Positions 17,740 to 24,522 of a stretch of 64,000 bases of DNA are shown here, one piece after another (position 1 is the first letter of the stretch; every line of letters begins with the position of its first letter). Origin of the DNA: Tenacibaculum sp. 190130A14a (GTDB taxonomy: Bacteria > Bacteroidota > Bacteroidia > Flavobacteriales > Flavobacteriaceae); the NCBI RefSeq assembly GCF_964048965.1, contig NZ_OZ040189.1:2418001-2482000 (forward strand), in the 5' to 3' direction. The notes under the pieces are model-generated. The model searched no databases. It had not been told where the DNA came from and was given only the letters and a program-made list of their open reading frames with translations. The translations under genes and the position numbers were made by a program.

Positions 17740-17934
17740 TTAAATGTTTTCTGCTTTTCTGATTCGTTGAATGTTTATAATTTTCATTTTGTGACCATTA
17801 AAACTTTTTTCTATCAATACATCGGTAAACCAATGAAGCTTCCCACGATGAATAATTGGAAGAAACAAGAACTTCTGAATGTTCTCTCTAACTTTAAATC
17901 GTCTTTTAGATAAATGTTTTAAATCAACTTTCAT
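17740..17934 (-). CDS. Small basic protein, paralogue of the one at 32493
   Basis: 64 aa, rich in Lys/Arg, with no signal peptide or membrane segment. Its core (FLFLPIIHRGKLHW, then EKSFNGHKMKIINI) aligns closely with the 57-aa product at 32493-32666 (FLFFPLLHNGRVFW, EKAFNGYKMKIIKI). Both sit between a TPR-HTH regulator gene and a giant secreted-protein gene on the same strand, which makes chance ORFs unlikely. The family is not known to me. A cytoplasmic role in regulating or assisting expression of the downstream gene is a guess from position and charge. Element D ends 29 bases before the ATG. Confidence 0.8.
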   Translation of the reverse strand: MKVDLKHLSKRRFKVRENIQKFLFLPIIHRGKLHWFTDVLIEKSFNGHKMKIINIQRIRKAENI

Positions 17935-17963
17935 ATTCGTTAGTTAAATGGTTACTTATAAAC

Positions 17964-17992
17964 TGTACATCTAAATTGTTTTTAACCCTATT
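17964..17992 (-). promoter_or_regulatory. Bipartite promoter-like element, copy D
   Basis: On the minus strand: AATAGGG, 16 nt, TGTACA, 29 bases before the ATG of the 64-aa gene. It is positioned to transcribe the 64-aa, 1619-aa and perhaps 1791-aa genes. Confidence 0.75.
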
Positions 17993-18041
17993 TTTTCGTG
18001 TCAAAACTATTTAACTCCTTATCAAAATTCTAAAAAACCAC

Positions 18042-18065
18042 CTATACAAAAAACTATACAAAAAC
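18042..18065. repeat. 12-bp direct repeat upstream of the 64-aa operon
   Basis: Two adjacent copies of ctatacaaaaaa/c (18042-18053 and 18054-18065), followed by a partial third (aatacacc). The array lies about 50 bases upstream of element D. A similar 11-bp array with the same ACAAAAA core lies in the matching place of the paralogous locus (32740-32771). It is a candidate operator for the neighbouring TPR-HTH regulator. Confidence 0.5.
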
Positions 18066-18130
18066 AATACACCACTACAAATCAACCACTTACACAAAGA
18101 ACTATTTTAATACTAGTAGTTATCTCGATC

Positions 18131-18160
18131 CAAAAAAAAAAGAGAGTTTGCAACTCTCTT
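18131..18160 (-). terminator. Rho-independent terminator of the 610-aa regulator gene
   Basis: Stem agagagtt (18141-18148) with aactctct (18152-18159), followed on the minus strand by ten T residues, directly after the stop codon. Confidence 0.9.
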
Positions 18161-19993
18161 TTAACTTAAATATTCCACTAATGAAATTTCTTTTGGAGCA
18201 GATATCTTTTTACGAAGTCTATACCTACTAATAAAAATACTATCAACTGATACCCCTAACATATTGGCTATTTCATTATTGTCTAAACCTAATTTCTCCA
18301 ATGCAACTAAACGTTCTTCTGATTTTGTAAGTTTGTATCCTTTTCCATTTATCTGAGCAAAAAAATGTGGATGCACCTTAGAGAATTTATCTTTGAACAG
18401 ATACCAGTCATCTTTTGTAAGAATTTTAGCATTAACTAGCTCTTGAATTGAATGAATTGTTTCCTTTTCTGAAACTTGATCTTTTAATACTTCCAATTGT
18501 AGTTTTAATTCATCTTGTTCTTTACTTTTCAATAATAATTGATGTGTAAAACTGTTCAACTCAATTTTGTTTCTTTCAACCTGTTTTTTTAACTGTGTCC
18601 TTTTATTTTTTTCTCTCCACCAAATTCCAAATATTATTAGCATAATCGAAAACAAAATAGCGACTAAAGTATTTCTCTTACTCCTTGAGATCTTTTTATC
18701 CGCTATTAATTTTTGAATATCTTTTTCTTTTTGAACATTATTAAATCTAGCTTGATGAAAGGCCAAAGCATCTGTTAATGCCTCTTTATTAATAGAATCT
18801 TTCAATTTCAAATAACTATTGTTGTGTTTTAATGCTTCTTTATAATTTCCTAATTTTAAATAGACCTTAGATAACAATCTTTCACTTTCTAAAAGGCTTA
18901 TATTTTTAACCGAGTTCATCTCTGAAAACTTTCTAAAATCTTGCAAGAGTTGTAACGCTTTAACTATTTCTCCTTTTTCTATGAAATATTCGGCTTTTTC
19001 AGGAGTTATTGAAAACAGTAGTTTTTTATGCTTAATTTCTTTTTCTAACGTGAGTATTTGATTAAAAATAGTATCGGCTGATTTTAAATTCTTCTCCTTT
19101 AATCTTAATCTTAATTCTATTTGCCTTGATTGAAAAGCATTATTACTTTGAACTACTACGTCAGTGATGAAACTAGTATATCTCTTTGATGAGTCTAAAT
19201 ACTTATTGGCTTTATTTAAATCATTCGCTTTAATTGCCTCTTCGCTTAAAACCAAGTATAAAAATTGTAAAGGAGCATATGATTTATATTTTTTAGTTTT
19301 TATAATTAATTGATGCGTCTTTTCATTTGCTGTCTTACTCAATCCATTTCTACGATAGATTAAATCCAATTCTTTTGCTGTTCGATATATATATGGATAG
19401 TCTTTCAATTTCTCATAAAAATCATGCGCTTTTTCAAGATATTTAATAGCCGAAATAAAATTACCTGAATTGGAGTAAGCCTGTCCTGAAAAATAAAAAG
19501 CATCTGCAGCAAAAATTGAATCATTAGATGCTAAAAATAAATGTGCCGATTTCTGATAATCTTCAATAGCTTTTTTATAAGCCAATTCAGAAAAATATAC
19601 GCCTCCTCTTTTTAAAAGTATATGTGCTTCTGACTTTTCTTGAGTAAAATATTTTTTATATGATAATAAAGAATCACATAAACTCTTGGCTTCTTTATTT
19701 TTACCTTTCATGATGTATTGCTGCACTAAAAATCGAGCTTTAGAAGCTAACAAATCATATTCTCGAAGTTCTTTGGCAAGTAATAAATATTCCTTTAATA
19801 CAGGGACCAATTCTTTATGGTTTTTACGAATCATTTGCTTCGTTAACTCATCTAAAATTTTAAGTTTATCTTTCTTTTGAATAGTTTCTTGAGCTATTGT
19901 TTTTAGAGAATCAATTTCAGTTTGTGCAAATAGTATATTCACAAAAAATACAACCACCACTAAATTAACCAAACATAACCTACTTATAATCAT
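18161..19993 (-). CDS. TPR-transmembrane-HTH (LuxR-like) regulator, locus II
   Basis: A 610-aa membrane-bound regulator. Signal-like segment at 1-24, TPR repeats over about 30-410, a single membrane helix at about 437-457 (TLVAILFSIMLIIFGIWW), a charged coiled coil (about 460-520), and a C-terminal helix-turn-helix (about 555-605: 'LTKSEERLVALEKLGLDNNEIANMLGVS'). The TPR part should be periplasmic and the HTH cytoplasmic, so it can pass an envelope signal directly to DNA. It is a full-length paralogue of the 620-aa protein at 32809-34671. It lies upstream of the 64-aa gene on the same strand, separated by a strong terminator, and is divergent from the ECF sigma gene. Element E in the shared 112-base intergenic region points at this gene, so it is probably part of the sigma regulon. 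Confidence 0.85.
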   Translation of the reverse strand: MIISRLCLVNLVVVVFFVNILFAQTEIDSLKTIAQETIQKKDKLKILDELTKQMIRKNHKELVPVLKEYLLLAKELREYDLLASKARFLVQQYIMKGKNKEAKSLCDSLLSYKKYFTQEKSEAHILLKRGGVYFSELAYKKAIEDYQKSAHLFLASNDSIFAADAFYFSGQAYSNSGNFISAIKYLEKAHDFYEKLKDYPYIYRTAKELDLIYRRNGLSKTANEKTHQLIIKTKKYKSYAPLQFLYLVLSEEAIKANDLNKANKYLDSSKRYTSFITDVVVQSNNAFQSRQIELRLRLKEKNLKSADTIFNQILTLEKEIKHKKLLFSITPEKAEYFIEKGEIVKALQLLQDFRKFSEMNSVKNISLLESERLLSKVYLKLGNYKEALKHNNSYLKLKDSINKEALTDALAFHQARFNNVQKEKDIQKLIADKKISRSKRNTLVAILFSIMLIIFGIWWREKNKRTQLKKQVERNKIELNSFTHQLLLKSKEQDELKLQLEVLKDQVSEKETIHSIQELVNAKILTKDDWYLFKDKFSKVHPHFFAQINGKGYKLTKSEERLVALEKLGLDNNEIANMLGVSVDSIFISRYRLRKKISAPKEISLVEYLS

Positions 19994-20030
19994 ACAAATA
20001 ACAACATTACTACATTAATATCTTTATTAT

Positions 20031-20059
20031 TGTACAGTAAAATTATAGTAGACCCTATT
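20031..20059 (-). promoter_or_regulatory. Bipartite promoter-like element, copy E
   Basis: On the minus strand: AATAGGG, 16 nt, TGTACA, 37 bases before the ATG of the TPR-HTH regulator. It lies in the divergent region shared with the sigma gene but is oriented away from it. Confidence 0.75.
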
Positions 20060-20105
20060 CATTATTCCTTTTTTTTTTAGATTTGTCAAACATTAATTTT
20101 TGTCA

Positions 20106-20627
20106 ATGCCCGAACAACAAAAATCTGTTTGTGAAGAAAAGAACTTTGATTCTTTATTCAATACCTACTACGAAACTGCTACCAACTACATTTATTATAA
20201 ATGTGGAAATTTGCAGCAAGCAGAAGATATTGTTCAGGATGCTTTTGTAAAAATTTGGAAAAGATGTGCTGAAGTAATTTATGAAACTGCAAGATCTTTC
20301 CTGTATACTATATGTAATAATGCATTACGTAACCAGTTTGCGCATCAAAAAGTCGTGTTACGCCATGAGGCAATTCCTAGAAGTGATAGAGATCATGAAA
20401 GTCCTGAGTTCATTTTGGAAACAGAAGAATTTAGAAGTAAACTAGAAAATGCCATTGCAAGTTTATCTGATAAAGAAAGAGAAGTTTTTTTATTAAGTCG
20501 TATTGATAAAAAAACGTATAAAGAAATAGCTGAAATAACTAACATAACTGTAAAGGCCGTAGAAAGAAGAATGAGCAATGCATTTATCAATCTAAGAAAG
20601 ATTTTAGGAAAAGATTTAAAATTTTAA
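20106..20627 (+). CDS. ECF sigma-70 factor of a FecI-type cell-surface signalling system
   Basis: A 173-aa ECF sigma factor that redirects RNA polymerase to a special promoter set. Region 2 is visible as 'AEDIVQDAFVKIWKR' and region 4 as 'LSDKEREVFLLSRIDKKTYKEIAEI' plus the recognition helix 'TVKAVERRMSNAFINLRKIL'. There is no extra domain, as expected for the class. ATG 20106 is preferred over the in-frame TTG two codons earlier. Downstream come a FecR-like anti-sigma factor and an STN-containing outer-membrane receptor, the canonical trio in which ligand binding outside the cell activates the sigma factor. The bipartite element overlapping its stop codon (20626-20654), and five others nearby, are its proposed targets. 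Confidence 0.93.
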   Translation: MPEQQKSVCEEKNFDSLFNTYYETATNYIYYKCGNLQQAEDIVQDAFVKIWKRCAEVIYETARSFLYTICNNALRNQFAHQKVVLRHEAIPRSDRDHESPEFILETEEFRSKLENAIASLSDKEREVFLLSRIDKKTYKEIAEITNITVKAVERRMSNAFINLRKILGKDLKF

Positions 20628-20654
20628 TAGGGTAAATGCATTTATAGTGGTACA
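20626..20654 (+). promoter_or_regulatory. Bipartite promoter-like element, copy F (before fecR)
   Basis: The only copy on the plus strand: AATAGGG (overlapping the sigma stop codon), 16 nt, GGTACA (one mismatch to TGTACA). It ends 26 bases before the ATG of the anti-sigma gene, the placement expected for autoregulation of the signalling trio. Confidence 0.7.
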
Positions 20655-20680
20655 ATAGATAAAGGCACGAAATAAAACAA

Positions 20681-21586
20681 ATGAAAAAATACGAAACCGA
20701 TAAATCTTTTTTAGCACGTTGGGCTGCAAATGAATTGAGCAATGAAGAATTAGCTGAGTTCAAAAAAACCGATGCCTTTAAAGATTTTGACCGTATCAAT
20801 GAAATTGCGCAACAGTTCAAAGGCCCTAAAATTGACACAAAAGCTGCCTTAGCTCGAACCAAGACCAAAATGAATAAAGGAAAGGTTAGATCTTTAAATT
20901 CAAAACTTTGGTATTCTATTGCCGCTTCTATCGCTATTCTAATTTTAGGATACTTTGGTGCTAACTCTACCAAACAATATACAACAGGCATTGGAGAACA
21001 ACTGGCAGTTGTACTTCCAGATGGTAGCAAAGTACAGTTAAATGCGAACTCTAATTTACAACATAAACGTTTCTTTTGGAATTCTAATCGAAAGCTTAGC
21101 TTAGTAGGTGAAGCTTATTTTCAAGTTGAGAAAGGAAGTGACTTTAGTGTTTCTACTTCCTATGGAAATGTTACAGTTTTAGGCACCAAATTTAATGTAA
21201 AATCGAGAAGTAACAATTTTGAATTAAACTGTTACGAAGGAACCGTACGATTTGATCAAAAAGGAACCAATGTTCAAAAGATTTTAAATGCAAATGATCA
21301 AATTTTATTAGTAAAAGAACGCATTATAGAACAAAAACACCAAACGGGTGAGCCTGTTTGGATGAGTGGGATTAGTGTTTTTAAAGATCGTCCATTACAG
21401 GAAGTTCTAAATGAATTAAGTAATTTGTATAATATAACTTTTAAAACAAACAACATAGATACTTCTCAATCTTTTTCGGGAAGTTTTATACATAACGATT
21501 TAGAAAAAGCTTTGAAGACTACCCTTACCCCAATGGGAATTGTCTATACTTTTTCTGATAACGAAAACATCGTATTTTTACAGTAG
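20681..21586 (+). CDS. FecR-like anti-sigma factor
   Basis: A 301-aa inner-membrane protein. The N-terminal ~70 residues are cytoplasmic and helical ('SFLARWAANELSNEELAEF'), suited to holding the sigma factor. One membrane helix lies at about 76-95 (LWYSIAASIAILILGYFGAN). The periplasmic part holds a FecR domain (about 100-205, 'VVLPDGSKVQLNANSNLQH', 'GEAYFQVEKGSDFSV') and a C-terminal DUF4974/STN-like domain ('RPLQEVLNELSNLYNITF', about 245-301) that can contact the receptor's signalling domain. It sits between the sigma gene and the receptor gene, all on the plus strand. Confidence 0.93.
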   Translation: MKKYETDKSFLARWAANELSNEELAEFKKTDAFKDFDRINEIAQQFKGPKIDTKAALARTKTKMNKGKVRSLNSKLWYSIAASIAILILGYFGANSTKQYTTGIGEQLAVVLPDGSKVQLNANSNLQHKRFFWNSNRKLSLVGEAYFQVEKGSDFSVSTSYGNVTVLGTKFNVKSRSNNFELNCYEGTVRFDQKGTNVQKILNANDQILLVKERIIEQKHQTGEPVWMSGISVFKDRPLQEVLNELSNLYNITFKTNNIDTSQSFSGSFIHNDLEKALKTTLTPMGIVYTFSDNENIVFLQ

Positions 21587-21601
21587 CATATTACCCCAAT
21601 C

Positions 21602-24271
21602 ATGAACAAAATTTTTAGTACAGCGATATTACTTTTTAGTATCGTTCAACTCTCTTTTTCACAAGAAAAGTTCAGTATTCATTATAACAATACACCACTT
21701 CAAGAAGTTATCTCTGATATTGAAAGCAAAACTCATGTCATTTTTTCATATTCGAAAGAAATCATTCAAGGCAAAAAAGTAACCTTAAATAAACAAAAAA
21801 TTACTTTAAAACAATTAACCCTTAATTTAACTCAACAAACGGGATTACTATTTGAAATGCTGAGCAGTAACCAAATTGTAATAAGTAAACCCAGAAGGTT
21901 TTGTGGATTTGTGGTTGATGCTGAAACTAATGAGCCTTTACCTTTTACCAATGTTTTAATCAACGAACGTTTATTTACAACCACCAATGAACGTGGATTT
22001 TTTAGTTTTGAAAACCCAGCTAATAACTCAGAAAAAATTACTTTTAACCTACTCGGGTATCAACAAGAGGAGGTTTTAATTTCTACCAATCAGGATTGTC
22101 CTATTATTCCTTTAAAAACTGCCTCATCTGAATTGGATGAAGTGGTAGTTTTAGGGTATATAACTTCAGGGATAGATAGAAATAGTGATGGTTCCATTTC
22201 TGTGGATTCAAAGAGGTTAGGAATTTTACCAGGTTTAGTAAGTCCAGATATATCTCAAAGCATTCAATTGATTCCAGGTATTTCTACTTTGGATGAATCT
22301 GCTACGGGTATTCAAATCAGAGGAGGATCGCCTGATCAAAACCTTGTACTTTATGATGATATTAAACTTTACAACACAGGATATTTTTATGGGATGTTTT
22401 CGCTTTTTAATCCATTTGCTACAGAAAAAGCAACCATTCTTAGATCAGGAACCAGTGCGAGTTATGGTGATCGAATTTCAGGAATTATAGATATTTCTAG
22501 TGGCACAGATATTCCAGAAAAAATGGAAGGAGGGTTAGAGATAGACGGACTCTCTATTAATGGATATATCAAAACCCCTATCTCAAAAAAACTTGCGCTA
22601 TATACATTTACTAGGAGATCTTATAACGATATTGTAAAAACTCCTACATATAAGAGTTATGAAGATAAAATTTTTACAAATTTTGGAACTGTAAAAGATC
22701 GAAATGGCAATATATTGGTCCTTGAAACCGATGATGATTATAGTCCTGAAACTAGTAATAACGATTTTTCATTTGCTGATTTTAATTCTAAAATAATCTA
22801 TAAACCAAATAGTAAAAACACCTTAGCCATTAGTGGTTTATACACTAGAAATCGTTTAGATTTTGATTTTAGTGGAGGAGATGAAGTAGTTGTTGATTCT
22901 TTAAAAACTCAAAATAAAGGTCTGAGTTTTAATTGGACCCATGCTTCAAATGAAAAGCAACAAGAAGAACTTACAGCATATTACTCTGAGTATAATTCTT
23001 TTTATCAAAACAACGAAATCAAAGACGAAACTGGCGATGGAGTTTTAGATTTGGCTGAAATAAATATTCGTAAAAATAACATCGTAGATTTCGGTATTAA
23101 CTTTACTTTTACTACTCAAATAAAAGATTCACAAAAATTAACCTTAGGGTATCAACTTTCCTATACTGATTTGAATATTTTGATTAGTAAAGAAAATCCG
23201 GTTGATAATGAATTAGAGCGTTCTTTACAAGACGATACTAATTTAAAAAATGCATTGTTTGGAGAATATACTTTTAGTTTTAAAAATAAAGGTTTTATTA
23301 ACGCAGGATTACGACTTTCTCACTATAGTTCTTTGAACAGGTTTTTAGTAGAACCACGCTTAAATTTTGAATATCCGTTGAACGATCGACTTCGTTTTAA
23401 AACAGCAATAGAAAAAAGAAATCAGCCTATCTCTCAATTAGTGGAATTCAACCATACTGAGCTTCGTTTAGAAAATGAACTTTGGCGTTTATCAGATGGT
23501 GAACAATTTCCTCTATTAAGTAGTAATCAAGTCTCTGGAGGAATTTTATATCATCATAAAAACTTAAGTATTGATGTTGATGCTTATTACAAAAAACTTG
23601 ATGGTTTAACTACTTTTACAAGTGGTTTTAGTAACCCTCTAGAAAACTTAGAAAAAGGTGAAAGTAGTATTAATGGTATTGATGTTCTCTTAAAATACAA
23701 ATGGAACCATTACAAAATATGGGCTGGTTACACTTTTAATGATATCACATTTGAGTTTCCAAACTTAAAAGATACGCCTGAAAATTTCCCAGGTAATAAC
23801 GATATTACTCATCATTTTAGAATTTCTAATACCTTACAATTAAAAAATTGGCAGTTCTCTCTAGGATGGCAATACAGATCAGGAAAACCAATTACACCTG
23901 TTAACAGTTATGTAATTAAAATAGATGCTGATAACGAGCCTGCTGGTGTAGTTAATTTTGGTGCAGTAAACAGTGAACGTTTACCCGATTTTCATCGTTT
24001 AGATGCTTCTATTTTACATGATTTAAATATTTCTTTGGGGAATAAAAAACTGAAGGCTCAACTTGGTATTTCTTTTCTTAACATTTATAATAGAGTGAAG
24101 CCACTAAACTTAATATATAAAGCTGAACGCAAACCTTTGGATGATGGAGGAATTGCTGTTGAAGGAACCACAGGTTCTAGTCCTGAAGAATTAGAAGTTA
24201 TTTTAGAACAAGTAATTCAACGATTTTCACTTGGTTTTACTCCAAACGCAGTATTTAGAGTCTATTTTTAA
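21602..24271 (+). CDS. STN-domain TonB-dependent-type outer-membrane receptor
   Basis: An 889-aa receptor. Signal peptide 1-20; STN signalling domain (about 22-98, 'TPLQEVISDIESKTHVIFSY'); a carboxypeptidase-D-regulatory-like/CNA-B domain (about 100-180, 'GFVVDAETNEPLPFTNVLI'); plug domain (about 205-305, 'IQIRGGSPDQNLVLYDDI'); and a beta-barrel to the C-terminus. STN domains pass ligand-binding information to FecR, completing the FecI/FecR/FecA-like path. There is no SusD partner next to it, so it may act mainly as a sensor or in export/assembly of surface proteins rather than glycan import. It starts 15 bases after fecR. Its gene end converges on the peptide gene at 24339. Confidence 0.9.
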   Translation: MNKIFSTAILLFSIVQLSFSQEKFSIHYNNTPLQEVISDIESKTHVIFSYSKEIIQGKKVTLNKQKITLKQLTLNLTQQTGLLFEMLSSNQIVISKPRRFCGFVVDAETNEPLPFTNVLINERLFTTTNERGFFSFENPANNSEKITFNLLGYQQEEVLISTNQDCPIIPLKTASSELDEVVVLGYITSGIDRNSDGSISVDSKRLGILPGLVSPDISQSIQLIPGISTLDESATGIQIRGGSPDQNLVLYDDIKLYNTGYFYGMFSLFNPFATEKATILRSGTSASYGDRISGIIDISSGTDIPEKMEGGLEIDGLSINGYIKTPISKKLALYTFTRRSYNDIVKTPTYKSYEDKIFTNFGTVKDRNGNILVLETDDDYSPETSNNDFSFADFNSKIIYKPNSKNTLAISGLYTRNRLDFDFSGGDEVVVDSLKTQNKGLSFNWTHASNEKQQEELTAYYSEYNSFYQNNEIKDETGDGVLDLAEINIRKNNIVDFGINFTFTTQIKDSQKLTLGYQLSYTDLNILISKENPVDNELERSLQDDTNLKNALFGEYTFSFKNKGFINAGLRLSHYSSLNRFLVEPRLNFEYPLNDRLRFKTAIEKRNQPISQLVEFNHTELRLENELWRLSDGEQFPLLSSNQVSGGILYHHKNLSIDVDAYYKKLDGLTTFTSGFSNPLENLEKGESSINGIDVLLKYKWNHYKIWAGYTFNDITFEFPNLKDTPENFPGNNDITHHFRISNTLQLKNWQFSLGWQYRSGKPITPVNSYVIKIDADNEPAGVVNFGAVNSERLPDFHRLDASILHDLNISLGNKKLKAQLGISFLNIYNRVKPLNLIYKAERKPLDDGGIAVEGTTGSSPEELEVILEQVIQRFSLGFTPNAVFRVYF

Positions 24272-24281
24272 CCAATATGTT

Positions 24282-24316
24282 TAAATAAAAAAGCACAAGT
24301 CAAATTGACTTGTGCC
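24282..24316 (-). terminator. Rho-independent terminator of the 2636-aa gene / 57-aa peptide operon
   Basis: A nearly perfect stem (gcacaagtca 24293-24302 with tgacttgtgc 24306-24315), followed on the minus strand by six T residues. It resembles the terminators at 4330-4365 and 4655-4695, pointing to duplication of the whole peptide unit. Confidence 0.9.
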
Positions 24317-24338
24317 GTAATAAGCTCTTAGTTGTTGT

Positions 24339-24512
24339 TTAAAAATTATTCCCTGGTGGTTCAGGACTTTGAGCTTGTACTTTTTGAGGGTTTAGTACCA
24401 TATATGTTCCTAAAGCTGTTAAAGCTGCATATTTTCCATATTTGCTTATCTTATCTAGCGCCTCTTTTCTAGTTATTTTAGGCTCCTGATATTCAAAATT
24501 TTGATTTTTCAT
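24339..24512 (-). CDS. 57-aa predicted secreted short peptide precursor (locus I)
   Basis: A paralogue of the 59-aa gene at 4714-4893, read on the minus strand and beginning 10 bases after the stop of the 2636-aa secreted protein. It keeps the KITRKEALDK motif, the hydrophobic core AALTALGTYMVLNPQ, the VQAQ site and a Pro/Gly tail ending PEPPGNNF. Downstream is a terminator closely related to that of the other copies. Conservation of frame, both ends and context between two distant loci is strong evidence for a translated gene. The name and function of the family are not known to me; a released peptide or small membrane factor for the adjoining T9SS protein are the two readings I favour. Confidence 0.85.
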   Translation of the reverse strand: MKNQNFEYQEPKITRKEALDKISKYGKYAALTALGTYMVLNPQKVQAQSPEPPGNNF

Positions 24513-24522
24513 TGCCTATTGA

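Noticed and set aside
17958..17969. TGTACA boxes as simple palindromic repressor sites
   Set aside because: The strictly conserved 16-base distance to AATAGGG and the consistent orientation toward genes fit a sigma-type promoter better than an isolated palindrome.
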